Program-made: the position numbers and the translations under genes
Notes under the pieces: generated by a model
The model's input: the letters and a program-made list of their open reading frames with translations, nothing else
What the model was told of the DNA's origin: nothing
Databases searched by the model: none
In this document: piece after piece, positions 44,335-55,867 of the stretch
Numbering within the stretch: position 1 is the first letter of the stretch
Layout of the letters: the number at the start of each line of letters is the position of its first letter
From: Nannobrachium achirus
Taxonomy: Eukaryota > Chordata > Actinopteri > Myctophiformes > Myctophidae
Length of the DNA stretch: 64,000 nucleotides
Assembly: GCA_963921795.1 (NCBI GenBank)
Contig: OY997639.1
Span: forward strand, 50,544,768-50,608,767
Reading direction: 5' to 3'

Positions 44335-45215
44335 TTGACATAGTGGGAATATGTGTGGCAAATTTCACGGTAATCGCAAGCTGCGTTGATGATTTGAGGC
44401 ATTTTGTTCAAAAACAGAGCAATCCTGCATACTTTGGAAGCCAATATTAGCCAATCAGGATGGAATATGAAATATCAGACGGATCAGACTTGATCACATG
44501 ACTATAGAGATACTGTGTACTGATTTGTGTTATTTTTGAGAGAAAATCTGAAGGAGTAATATCCAAAAGTGTGTTTTACATAAGTCGGCCCAAAGGTGGC
44601 ACTATAAAAGGCTGATGTGAATAATGCAGTGAAAAGGTTTTTCCTTGGCCTCTAGGGAGTGCGTGTACAAAGTTTGACACTGATCGGTGGAGTTATAGGT
44701 AAAAACACAAATTGGCCTGTTATAGCGCCACCATGGGGCTGATTTGAACATTATGACGTGGCATTTCTTCCTCGGCCTAGTGGGAATGTGTGTGTGCGAT
44801 TTCATGATAATTGCACTTTGCGTTTTGTGATTTGAGGCATTTTGTTCAAAACTGCTCAATCCTACAAACTTTGGAAGCCAATCTTAAACAATCAGGATGG
44901 AATATTCAAAATCGGACAGATCGATGTCAATCACATGACTGTCGAGATACTGCGTACTGATTTGTAGGATTTTTGGACAAAATCGGTAAGAGTAGTGTAC
45001 ATAAATGTGTTTTGCAAACATCAGCCTCATGGTGGCGCAAAACAGGCCCATTTGAAAAAGAGGTTCTGAATTGGCATCCAGGGAGTGTGTGTGCTCATTT
45101 TGGCAGCGACCGGGCCAACGGCGACTGAGATTAGGTGGTAACAAACTGCGAGGACGCACGGACGGACGGACGGACGGACGGACGGACGGACGGACGGACG
45201 GATGGAGGGGAAAAC
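44335..45215. repeat. Tandem pair of a fish repeat ending in (ACGG)n
   Basis: Two diverged copies (about 44335-44735 and 44736-45150) share TTTGAGGCATTTTGTTCAAA, CTTTGGAAGCCAAT and GAGATACTG. The second ends in a (GGAC)n run (45150-45200) and a TCTCCCCCATGCCTTCGGCT tail. Family name not recognised. Confidence 0.75.
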
Positions 45216-46283
45216 ATACTCTCCCCCATGCCTTCGGCTGGTGGAGACAATGATTCTTGTGATTTGGTAAGAAATACATAGGTTGTATGTCATGTAAGCA
45301 GTATGAAGAGGAAGTGGAAATTGGGAAATGCATAGCCACAAAGAGGCCCCTGCCGGTAGCTACATGTACCTGTTGCTTAATCTGAGTTCCCAGAAGTTCT
45401 TTTTACCTGTTGCTCAACTCTCAAGTGCACCCAGAGGTCATAATGACTCCTTTAGGCAAACCAAGTTATAATATAATGTTAAATGAGTGGTTCAACATAA
45501 ATTAAGTTCTATTACATGTCCCCATGTTCAACACCTACTGGGTCATAGCTAATATTTCTGGTTTTATAGCATTTTATAGCACAGTGTTTCTCAAACTTTA
45601 AAATGTTAAGGTCTCCCCTTAAGTCAAATGCAGGTCTCTAAGAAAAAGGGGGTTTTGCCCCTGGGTAAAATCACAAGACTGGTTTGACTGGTTACACAGC
45701 ATGCATGATTGATTGATTGATTTTTCTTTATTAAAGTGTCATGCTTCCAAGGAAGCCCAGCCCATATGGACTTACAGGACACTTTTCATTTGTACTTCAC
45801 GTTCCAGATGACAGTTCCCTGTACAGTTACAGAGTTTCACGGTCACAGCTGAGCTCCAACTGTGAGGTTGTCTGCTTTTACTACCCTCCTGCTATGGGTG
45901 AGTTTAACTCATGCTTAAATGCAATCAATCATGAAATAAATAGTTTGGAAATCCTATAGAAGTCTGGGGAAAGTGACGTTCAGGAAAAAAATAGGATGTA
46001 CCTAAAATATCACACTGGTTTAAAACTGAATGCTCATCAGGCTATACTTCAAAATACGTTTTAAATGTCATTTCCCAATAAAAGGAAGATGAGTTACTGC
46101 ATGTTAAGGGATGAATACAAAATATTTGAAATTGCCTAGTTTGTGATCAATCCCTGTATGTAACATACAAAAGGGAAATAGCATACTTCCCTTTTTCTTC
46201 ACAGCTCAAGATTGCACTTCAAATACTGTTTGTGCTGGTTGTTCATTTGTGCAGGTCCATTTGAGGTTGTTCTGTGTTTAAAT
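45216..46283. other. Upstream region of the hyaluronidase gene
   Basis: Contains a CAGTGTTTCTCAAAC hAT-like start (about 45590) and a GATTGATTGATTTTTCTTTATT retroposon-like tail (about 45710). Acceptor-like CTTCACAG (to 46204) and TTTGTGCAG (to 46253) precede the coding exon. No first exon could be placed. Confidence 0.4.
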
Positions 46284-47252
46284 ATGATGGGAGTTGTCAT
46301 GGGGCTGCAGCATGCCCCATCATCACTCTTCACCCAGACGCCCTTCCTCAGTGTATGGAATGCCCCCACGGCCCATTGCCAGTCTCTTTATGGCGTGGAT
46401 CTGGACCTGGGGATGTTCAGTATCGTCCATAACCAGAACCAAAGCTTCATGGGTGACAACATAACAATTTTTTACTCTGGAAAATTTGGCATGTATCCTA
46501 GCTACTCCTCCCGAGGTACGCCTGTTAATGGTGGTGTGCCACAGAATGCCAGTCTAGATGGGCACCTCCGCGAGGCCGCTGATGACATCCGTGCCAATAT
46601 CCCTGATCGGGACTTTCAGGGTCTGGCTGTGGTGGACTGGGAAAGCTGGAGACCATTATGGGAGAGAAACTGGGACAGCAAGCATGTGTACCGGGAGGCG
46701 TCCAAGGCACTGGTGAGGTCCAGGCACCCAGACTGGAGTCCTGCTCAAATAGAGGCGGTTGCCCATAAGGAGTTTGAGGAAGCTGCGAGGAAATGGATGA
46801 TGGAGACACTAGGACTGGGGCTGACAAACAGACCCCAGGGCTTGTGGGGTTACTACGGCTTTCCCAGCTGCTACAATTACATAACAGATAATGACGACTA
46901 CACTGGCGAGTGTCCTCCTAGGGCCCAGGGCTTGTGGGGTTTCTACCATTTTCCCAACTGCTACAATTACAACATTAAAACTGTCAACTACACTGGCGAG
47001 TGTCCTCCTATAGAGATAGAGAGGAACAATGAGCTGTCCTGGCTTTGGAACGTCTCCACTGCTCTGTACCCCAGTATCTACCTCAGCCAGGACCTGCATG
47101 GGTTCAACAAAGAGGTCCTCCTGTTTACACACCACCGCATCCTGGAGGCCATGAGAGTGGCTTCACAAGTGACCCCCGTAACTACGCCTGTGTTCCCGTA
47201 TTCTCGTATCGTCTACAGCTACACCTACTCTGAGTTAGACTTCCTCTCTCAG
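46284..47252 (+). CDS. Hyaluronidase exon 1: catalytic domain with internal 90-bp duplication
   Basis: The frame is open to F-L-S-Q and then meets GCAAGT, a consensus-like GC donor. Joined to exon 2 it gives FLSQ-EHLVYTIGE, matching the SPAM1 order FLSQ-DELVYTFGE. In-frame codons continue upstream of 46284 to about 46206 without an ATG, and an AG at 46252-46253 could be the true exon start. Two near-identical segments, 46836-46925 and 46926-47015, encode QGLWGYYGFPSCYNY and QGLWGFYHFPNCYNY, each followed by a YTGECPP cysteine. Confidence 0.9.
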
Positions 47253-48252
47253 GCAAGTTGTGGTTGTTTGTAGGCCTACTTCATTTGCAATATATTAATT
47301 GTGGGCTCGCTGAAAGCGAGCACCCGTATGTTCTTCTCATTATTAGCGTGGTTGCCCAACAGGGCAACAGTAGAGGACAGATGTTATCTGGGATTGTTAG
47401 CCTATATGCATTCGGATCAGCAAGACAATTATATGTCCCATATACTAACTTTTACTTTAATTTTCATAAACTACCTCCACTAATGCTAATGCTAAAAATG
47501 CTAGTGATAATGCTAATAACACTGCTTGTCTGCATTGTAGTTCCATTACCATTTTAAGTCAGTAAAATGAAAGAGAGCATTGCCTGGGACCTTGACACTT
47601 TTATACTATTCTTTTTTGGCTTGAAGCGAGCCCACACTGTTTCGTAGGAACAGTATTTCTAGTGTCATGTTGGATTGCCATGACAGTGAGTGAGAGAGAT
47701 TATTAATCTCTCCACCTCTTTTATCTTTTTTATTGTAGGAGCACTTGGTCTATACCATCGGTGAGAGCGCTGCATTAGGGTCTGCAGGGATAGTACTCTG
47801 GGGTGACAACACCTATGCCAAATCTAAGGTAAAGGGAGATTTTTCTTGAGGTCACTTGTAAATATTAATAACTTGGATTGAAAGCACATTATTCATTTTG
47901 TTTGACTTGTCCACTCTTTACGTAGGCTTCTTGCGAGGCAGTCAAGGGCTACATTGACGAGACCCTGGGCCATTACTTGGTAAATGTGACATCGGCAGCC
48001 ACTCTTTGCAGCCAGACGATGTGCTCGTCACATGGGAGGTGTCAAAGGATAGACCCTAAGTCTGGAGCCTACCTCCATCTTGACCCTACTACTTGGAAAG
48101 TGATCGCTGAGAAGACACCGGAAGGAGGCAACAACTACAGAGTCCTTGGACAGATGAGCAGAGGTCAAGTTCTGGGCATGAAGTCCCAGTTTAAATGCCA
48201 GTGCTACCCTGGCTGGATGGGTGAGAACTGCTCTATTCCAAAGCAGGGATGA
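46284..48252 (+). CDS. Hyaluronidase (glycoside hydrolase family 56), three coding exons
   Basis: Hyaluronidases cleave beta-1,4 N-acetylhexosaminide bonds of hyaluronan, outside the cell or in lysosomes. Coding exons are 46284-47252, 47739-47828 and 47926-48252, giving 461 residues from the first ATG. Seen: the N-terminal VWNAPT core strand, QNASLDGHL, the catalytic D-x-E in LAVVDWESWRPLW (D118, E120; Glu codon at 46641), NGGVPQNAS, and a C-terminal EGF-like module (CSQTMCSSHGRC ... CQCYPGWMGENC). There is no C-terminal hydrophobic tail, so a secreted rather than GPI-anchored form is inferred. A 30-residue tandem duplication (residues 185-244) is unusual. It resembles SPAM1/HYAL4-like and fish hyaluronidases; the paralogue cannot be named. 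The N-terminus is uncertain: from 46284 no convincing signal peptide is seen, so an upstream exon joined at AG 46252-46253 or 46203-46204 is likely. Confidence 0.9.
47739..47828 (+). CDS. Hyaluronidase exon 2, 30 codons
   Basis: This exon follows TTTATTGTAG and reads EHLVYTIGESAALGSAGIVL then WGDNTYAKSK, with a GTAAAG donor. It holds the conserved Trp strand (GIVLWG) that closes the hyaluronidase active-site barrel. Phase 0 at both ends. Confidence 0.92.
47926..48252 (+). CDS. Hyaluronidase exon 3: barrel end and EGF-like module
   Basis: After ACGTAG it reads ASCEAVKGYIDETLGHYLVN. An EGF-like region with six or more cysteines follows (CSQTMCSSHGRCQRI ... FKCQCYPGWMGENCSI), then TGA. Length and cysteine spacing are normal for the family. 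Confidence 0.92.
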   Translation, partial: ASCEAVKGYIDETLGHYLVNVTSAATLCSQTMCSSHGRCQRIDPKSGAYLHLDPTTWKVIAEKTPEGGNNYRVLGQMSRGQVLGMKSQFKCQCYPGWMGENCSIPKQG

Positions 48253-48271
48253 CGTTCTTTTCACAAGGGAG

Positions 48272-49245
48272 TGTCGTTAATTTCGTCCAAGGTTCTTCAG
48301 TTGTGCAGGGAAAAAGATGAGTCAGGAAGTGGCTAGTTGCAGGCAGTCAACAAACTTTATTTTCTTCGCAGAAATATTCAGAATATGAGCATAGCTTCGC
48401 CTCTCGCATCGGATTGGAACTAAAACCTGAGTGGCTAGAGACAGGTTTCTGAACCCTGAACTCAGTTTCTGCAGCCACTTAAGTATTCAACACATCAAAG
48501 CCTTGTTGAATAAAGGCGGGCCGTCCCACCTGGCCTGTTGACCAGTCAATATGGTGCAGCACCAGAGGGGAGGGGGCTGGAGCCGGCACATAATTAATAC
48601 AACTTATACAGTATTGCCTCAAACTCAAACTTACAACATGGTAAATCATTTTACAATCAATATTTCACTCATAACTCAAACAATCATACTCATACAGCCA
48701 ACTCCTGTTCAAAATGGTTAACCAGAAGTTACTTTTACCCAAAAGATCAATAATTAAAACGTCTCTTTCTGAGCAGGGAGGAAAACGGAGGATTCCCTGA
48801 GAAGTCTTCACATCCTATACTGGTTAATCATGAATATATGTTTCTGCTTGCCACATTTCTCGTTAATGGCCTGTTAACGTCAAATTCTGGCAATTATAGA
48901 ACCATATTATCCATTTTTACCAACTTCTTACCGCGTCAGGCTGTAACACAGTTGGCTCCTCTTAGACTGCTTCCCCCCAGGTGGGGGACAGCCATTGTAA
49001 CCAAATGGTCCCCTGATTACCATCTCTGCTATCTCAGCATGGGGCAGGCTTGAGTGGCCCTGCTATCTTTAAGCATGTTAATTCAGCTGCTGGGAAAGGG
49101 CCACAAATCACACAGCTGTTGTTTGCGATCTGTGGAATGTATCAGATTACTTTGGTTCACTCAAATCCCGGTGCCTTCTCGTCTGGCCCCTGAACCTCTG
49201 CTTTCATGACTTGTACTTTATGAATATGACCCAAAATATACGACA
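48272..49245 (-). mobile_element. Solo LTR of an LTR retroelement (fossil)
   Basis: Ends TGTCGT and ACGACA, flanked by a 4-bp duplication GGAG (48268-48271 and 49246-49249). On the minus strand an AATAAA signal lies about 90 bp before the LTR end. No internal region remains. Family (Gypsy-like or retrovirus-like) not resolved. It lies 20 bp after the hyaluronidase stop. Confidence 0.8.
48509..48514 (+). promoter_or_regulatory. Candidate plus-strand polyadenylation signal for the hyaluronidase gene
   Basis: AATAAA on the plus strand inside the solo LTR, about 260 nt after the hyaluronidase stop. Function is inferred only. Confidence 0.3.
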
Positions 49246-49637
49246 GGAGGCTAGTGAACAATTATACTAAGAAAAACAAAACAAGAGAGTTTTTTGTTTT
49301 TGTTTTTTAGAACAATCCATTTGATGAATAGAAAATCATTACGGTTGGTGTGGTATCACGTTCAATGAGATATTGGTTATGGGAGATTGCATTTTTCTAA
49401 TAAATTGACTGTCTTTTAAAATGTAGGCTACTTTACCCGAATTAATTTCTACTTGCAAAAAGAAAAAAAGAAAAAAAAGGAGAGGAAAATGTAATGTGTT
49501 TTTTAATGTATTTGTAAGGTTTTTATAGCCATAAATCATAAATCATGCTCTAATTTACATTTGGGGGATATGCTATCTTTCACAATATGTACATTCTAGA
49601 CATTCTAATGATCACCAAAAATAAATAAATAAATAAA

Positions 49638-49707
<70 letters not shown>

Positions 49708-49900
49708 CAGGCATTTTACTTATGTTTCTGTGAGGAATAGCTTCAGTGAAAAAGTGAGATGTTGTTTGTCCAGACTCTGGACTCCAGAGATCTTGAAGTT
49801 GTGTGAATGTCAGCCTCTGTGGGGATAATCATATGCAAATATCGTGGCCAATGGAATTGTAATACTAAACAATAGGATACAATGGTGATGTTTAGGTGAA
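49246..49900. other. Intergenic AT-rich stretch with (AT)n
   Basis: Includes an AT dinucleotide run at about 49641-49706; otherwise unrecognised. Confidence 0.6.
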
Positions 49901-49909
49901 AAAAGAACA

Positions 49910-50745
49910 GTAATTGTGTAAAAGTTCATTTTCTTCTGTAATATAATTGTTGTTTTTAAACTTTCATATATTGTATAGGTTCATTGTGCATGCAGTGACA
50001 TATTCAAACATTTTGATTTTTATGACATACAAAAAATGTAGAAAATCAAATATCCATATCTCAAAATGTGTGGGCAAAACCAGCATTGCATTGTATTGCT
50101 GGTGTTGGTCCACTGTGTTTTATCAAGTTCAGAGTCAACACAGCCATCTACCTGGGGATTTTAGAGCGCTTCCGTAGCTTGACCAGCTTTATGGAAAAGA
50201 TGATTTCCTTTAGCCACTTGGCACCTGCCCACAGAGCCAAAACTACAAGTAACTGACCATGGTATTACTGGGCTGACCAGCAAACTGGCCTGACCTGAAC
50301 CCCACAGAGAATCTGTGTTGTGTTGTCAAGAGGAAGATCAGAGACACCAGTCTCAAACACACAGTTGAGCTTAAGGCCTCTATCAAAGCAAACCTGGGCT
50401 TCCATAACACCTCAGCAGTACCACAGGCTGACCACCTTCATGCCACGCCTCATCGATGAAGACATTTGTTCAAAGGTATTCCATACCAAGTACTGAGTGC
50501 ATAAATTAACATAACCTTTCAGAAGTTTGACATTTCTGTATTATAAATCCTTCTTTTGAGTGGTGGTGTGGAATATTCTAATATTTTGAGATATGGATTT
50601 TTGATTGTCATGGGATGTATAAAAATCAGAATTTTAACAAATACAGCTTTTGAATATTTCACTGCATGCAAATGAACCTAAAATACATGAAAGTTTAAAA
50701 ATCTATAAATATATTACAGAAGAAACTTTTACTCAATATTATAAT
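49910..50745 (+). mobile_element. Decayed Tc1/mariner-type transposon with long inverted repeats
   Basis: Arms of about 160 bp (TTTTAAACTTTCATATATTG ... CATATCTCAAAAT and its inverse) bracket a transposase remnant. Pieces in different frames read GVGPLCFIKFRVNTAIYLGI, HLAPAHRAKTT and WPANWPDLNPTENL, which match the Tc1 catalytic core order. Stops and frameshifts make it inactive, and the N-terminal DNA-binding part is absent. Confidence 0.82.
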
Positions 50746-51450
50746 TTTATGGATCTGTATAGTGAACTCATCTGATCTTATCCCACAGTCTATCATGATT
50801 AGTAGGGGTACAACTGATGGATCCCCTGTCTCTTATAGTATCCTTGTTTCCCTCTCTTGTGTCTTTTATTTGCTCCTTAGTCCATTCCTCTGAGGATGCA
50901 TGGAGTAGACATTTTAGGCACTAAAAGGCAAACTGGACAAGCATTTATTATTGCGACCTCGGTCAAATGATTACCGGTAGTTAGAAAATAAAAGAAGACA
51001 CATCACGCATTGTTTTCTGATCTCTTGTTTTTCAATGTGCACACTAATTGTATTGAGTTGAGGGAATTGTTTGAATGGGCAGTAAGATTGTGACAGTGCA
51101 CAATACAACATAAGGATATTTAAAAAAATATATATGTTCATTACATGTATGTTTCTATAGCCTATTACTTAAGAAAGTCATAGTAAGAAAAAGTACTGGA
51201 CAAGATAAAATAAAGAAAGTAGCTTAAATTGTTAGTGTAATTGTTTGCTGTGTCACCTCACCTGCTCAGGGGAAGAAAAAAAATACCACTTTTTTGGGGG
51301 AAAGACACAAGTCCCAACTAGTCTGGCAAGCTGTGCATGTAAAACACAATTGGAATTTAAATGTATACAATTCAATTCAGAAGTTTATTTTTTAAATCCA
51401 TTTTAACATGTTGGCTATGTTGCAGCTGAACGACCTAATATGTTAATATA
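50746..51450. other. Intergenic, nothing recognised
   Basis: AT-rich sequence without coding, RNA or repeat signature that I can name. Confidence 0.4.
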
Positions 51451-51454
51451 TTTG

Positions 51455-52096
51455 TGTGATGTATCTTTGAGTTCTCAGCACATAGCTTCTCATAACGTCA
51501 TAACTTCTCAGTAGCCCCTGGTCAGTGGGGATGGTCAGCCATTAATTGGATTAGCTGACCATAGGCACTTAACATGACACGTAAATTAAGAATTGTCATG
51601 TGGAGCTTTTAGCATGGTTAACTTTTCAATGTATTGATTGTCATATGTACTTTCTTTGACATACAACGCTGGTCAATTAGCTGATGAGAAGGGTGCCATC
51701 TGCCTCCTCTATCCCCTATTGTGTGAGCTTGCTTTAGGGTCGGCTCTGGCCCATATAACGGGTTGCTTATTGTCAATCGGGAGTCATTGTCAGCAGAAAC
51801 GGAGGTTGAAATGACTCCTCCGTACCGGTCCGGAGTTAAATTCTAATTGGGAAACAATGTTGTGAGTTCAACATTAAAAGGAAAATATGCTATTTGCTGA
51901 GAATTGGAAAGGAACCTAAGAAGAAGATTTTTACTTTGATCAAGGATGTATACTTTTGTTTGTATGATGAATAAACAAGGAGAAACATTTAATTTTGAAG
52001 TTCTGTGGACAATCCCTATTTTTTGATATTAGTATCTATTATTAATATCAGTATTATTTTTCAAGTCGAGATGCTACATAAATGGCGACGCGAGCC
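51455..52096 (+). mobile_element. Possible LTR and primer-binding-like site of an LTR retroelement (fossil, doubtful)
   Basis: A stretch from TGTGATG to GCTACA contains AATAAA near 51970 and is followed after a few bases by TGGCGACGCGAGCC (52083-52096), which resembles a primer-binding site. The GC-richer region to 53697 would be leader. No second LTR and no clear gene are seen here, so this is tentative. Confidence 0.3.
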
Positions 52097-53697
52097 AGGA
52101 GCGATTTGTGGCGTATTTTATGACGTTTTAAGAAAAGCAGATTTTTTTTTAAGGGGGGACTGTGAGTCTGTGATCAGGGCTTGTTTTCGACGGAGGAGGA
52201 CAGAGAACTGTTGCGTTGCGAGTGGTGCCCCTGTGGCCTGTGCCTTTGTCTTGCGTTGTGTGACAAAGAAGCTGGCCTATTTTGCATACTAATAGACCTG
52301 GGTGTGCGAGCGGTGTCCGCGGCCCCTGAAGATTGACCACTGCATCACGGCTGAAGAAAGAAAGGAAGAACGCTAATTGTTTTTTTTTGACTGCTTGCCT
52401 GCAGCCCTAAAGTTACAACTGCTGCGACAACTGGACATTTGTTCAAAGATGGTTTGGACGACGTCAAGACGCTATTTTTTGGTTGTTGAAGTCAGAGGTT
52501 TTCAACGAATCTACATGAACATTTTCAATATTGACTCTGTGAACTTTGGGGCCGTGCCTGTCAGTGGACGACTGCGGAGAGCTGACACGGAGGGAGCCGT
52601 GTCAGTTGGGGCCCAACAGTGAAGCGTGAGCCCTGCGAGGGGGGTGCGTGTTGCTGTTACTACTACATCTTTCCGGCATCCGGCTCTACCCTCGCCCTGG
52701 CCTGACCTCCGTGGAGCGCGTAGCTGATCTCCTCATCTCCTCCTCACGATTGATCACCCTACCTCCTGTCCTTCCATCATTTTGGGTAATACTGTATTTT
52801 TTCCAAGTTATTTACGCTGCATCTGCAACGGACTTAGATTATGTTGAAGGGATAGGTGTGTCCACAGTGTGTGTTAGGATTTCACTGTATGCTGTACTTT
52901 GCGCCTGTATGCAATATGTGTTTTAAAGTATTGGTAGATAGTGTTTCGAAGTTGAAATTTGCATACAGTATTGGTAGATAGAGTTGGATTGTGTGACGCG
53001 TATTGGTAGATAGAGTTGGATTATGTGACGCGCGTACAGAGAAATTGAGATTTGCATACAGTAGTGATACCGGTAATTTTTTTTAAAAGTGAGATGGGCT
53101 AGCCTATTGGTGACAGGATGTTCACCAGAAGCGCGGTACATGTACGTTAAGTGATTTAAGGCCTATTGAATTTAGATTTTGCTCGCGGTCAGTGATTTTT
53201 AGTGGGTTTTGTGTCTGTCTGTCTATGTCTTTGTCTTTATGTGTTGAGCTCTGAAACGTAAAAGAAAATATTTTTGGATGGTTGATTGAATAATATAATT
53301 GGTCGTGATTATTCAATTCTGCCATTATTCAATTTGATGATAGTTGCTAAATTCGTTTGCCTACGCAAGAGCGGCCTGCTCCTTTTTTGGGGCTGTCATT
53401 TTTTCTCCTCCCTCTCGTGTGTAGGCCTATGTGTGTGTGTGTGGCTGTGGGCCCTGTGGGGGTGTGTGTGCTCTCCTCTCCTGTGCGTGTGTGGCGCTCT
53501 CTCTCGTTCTCCCACGTGCGCGGCTCTGTGCGCACTTTGCCGGCCCGTGGAAGGGGGGGGGGAGGAGAAGAAATAGTGTTTTTCTCTTATTTTTTCTTTT
53601 TCGAAGTGTTTTTTCTAATGCCATTATGTATTTTCATGTGCTAGTGTTTTACATCTTCAGATGTGGTTATGAATTCTTTATTTGGTTATAATATAGG
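52097..53697. other. GC-richer stretch before the nested transposon, unresolved
   Basis: Contains TTGGTAGATAGAGTTGGATT repeats (52930-53030) and GT/CT-rich parts. No recognised protein. It may continue the doubtful retroelement or be a gene's untranslated region. Confidence 0.3.
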
Positions 53698-54887
53698 GTA
53701 GAGTGGGGGAAAAGGCCCCCCTGGGGTAATAAGCCCCCCAGCTGTATTTGACTACAGAACTACAAGGTGGCAACCTTTTTGATTTCAGCACATTCCTGGC
53801 ATCCTTAGCTCTTCATGGATACAACATTTCATTGTCTCACCTTAATCCAGGTCATAACTTTCTCAATCAAACACATTTAAGATAAACTGATCTAATTCTT
53901 TGTCACTGTGAAAATGTTCCAAACTCTGTGTAAATAAGTTGAACCTCTTCACTTATTTTTTGTATATCATTAGGAAGGCCTTATGATAAATTATCAACTT
54001 AAAAAAATAAAAAAATAAAAAAGGTTTAAGATTTAAGATGACACTCTTTGCAATGACAGCGTTGGGGTAATAGGCCCCCCCCTCGTGTGGGGTAAGAAGC
54101 AGTGATGGGCAGTAGCGAGCTACAAGTAGCGACGCTACATAGCTTAACTACATTTTTCAGTAGCGTCACGGTAGTGCCGCTCGTTTTGAACCAAATAGCT
54201 TTTAGCGTAGCGGAGCTATTTTTAGAGCCCAGTAGTGACGTAGCGTCCACCAAACGCTACACGTTACTAATAAAGGTTTTGCGCAAAAAAGAAAAGAAAA
54301 AATCCCCGGAGAAAAGCCATGGTAGCCTACAGCCTGCATGTGCACATGAATCACAGCTCGTTTTATACTTCTATAGTACAGCGGTGTCATTTGCCAAAAA
54401 GGACAGATCTACAAGCTATCAACGTGTCTCGGCTCTGCAGGGTGTTCGCTTGAAGATCTACCCTTGCTTCCATCATGGCTCCTCCCCGCTCTCTGTCTGC
54501 ACATATGGTCTGCACCGGACGTGCACCCACTGCACACAGAGACAGTCAGACACGGAGGGGATATGGTGGTCATATGGAACTAAACCTACACAGTGAAACT
54601 GTTATTTGCAACGTTTGCAATGTTAGAACTTCACTCGTTATAACTTTAACCAAATGCGGGTGAAACAGTGAAGGGGACACCACCACACCGCATGATAGAG
54701 TGCACGGAACGACGGACTGGACAGTGGACATGCCTCGCATATCGATCAAAAACAACCATTCGCACCTCGTTTAAAAAGCGTGTCTCAACGACGTGAATTA
54801 ACATAAGAATGAGCCATCGGCTGGATGCATATCTGATCCATTGTGTGACCTGCTAAATTAGTGCTAATGGTTCTGTTCTGTCTAAAG

Positions 54888-55365
54888 CAGAGATGGAAAA
54901 AGTACTCACAATTTGTACTTAGTAAAAGTATCAATACTTCTCTGTAGATGTCCCCATTACAAGCGAATGTCCAGAATTCAAAATGTACTTGAGTAAAAGT
55001 ATGAAAGTATTGGCATCAAAATGTAGGTCTTCTACTTAAAGTACCAAAAGTAAAAGTAGGCTACTAAATGTTTGAAAATAGCCAAGGAAGGTATAAAATA
55101 GGGCTAAAGTGGAATAATGTAGTGTATATGTTATAATATAATCTTTCATAGCTGTAAAGTAGCCTAACTAGTAACTAAAGTTTTCAAATAATTGTAGTAG
55201 AGTAAAAGTACAATATTTGGATTTGAGATGTAGTGAGTAGAAGTAAAAGTACTGAAAACTGGAAATAGGCCTACTCTGGAAAATACTCAAGTAAAGTACA
55301 GATACCTCAAAATTGTACTTGGTGTAAGTAGGCCTACAGTAAATCTACTTTACTTTACACCACTG
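54888..55365. mobile_element. hAT-type MITE nested inside the hAT element
   Basis: CAGAGATGGAAAAAGTACT and the inverse of ACTTTACTTTACACCACTG. GTCTAAAG (54880-54887) and GTCTGAAG (55366-55373) form an 8-bp duplication with one change. The interior is rich in AGTAAAAGTA motifs. Confidence 0.85.
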
Positions 55366-55488
55366 GTCTGAAGTAGTCAAAGTAGAACGTTACACTCAAC
55401 TCACCATTTATCTGCACTACAGTACAAAATGAATTGTAGGCCTATAACATGAATCAATTCAAATGAGAATGTTACTATACTGACTGAC

Positions 55489-55544
<56 letters not shown>

Positions 55545-55785
55545 AGCATAAAGATTATCCATCCATCCATCCATCCATCTTATCAGCTGTTTCGACAGCA
55601 CACAGATCAGGGCACTCTTTTGTCCACAGCTAACTAATGACAGTGAAGTGGCAATTTAAGGACCTTTTAGACATTTTTAATACCTAAAAAATATAAATAA
55701 AATACCAAAACTGCATCAAAAGTTAGCAACTATAAAAACTGGTCAAACATTGGCCAATTTGACAATATAGTAAAAGAGGCACAAC

Positions 55786-55867
55786 TTGTGAAAATGGCAG
55801 ATCTACAAGCTCGAAACGCATTGTGTTCCGAGGTGTTGTGAGCTTGTAGATCTGCTATTTTCACAAT
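55786..55867. repeat. Shared palindrome inside nested hAT
   Basis: TTGTGAAAATGGCAGATCTA ... TAGATCTGCTATTTTCACAA. Arms about 33 bp with an imperfect tip. Confidence 0.9.

Noticed and set aside
45071-45339. Frames with RTDGRTDG or SVRPSVRP repeats
   Set aside because: They are translations of the (GGAC)n tract in a dispersed repeat.
46212-46283. Hyaluronidase start at 46212
   Set aside because: The codon there is TTG, not ATG, and eukaryotic initiation at it is unlikely. The first in-frame ATG is 46284.
53286-53644. Overlapping frames on both strands near 53.4 kb as a gene
   Set aside because: GT/CT-biased composition without motifs or splice context.
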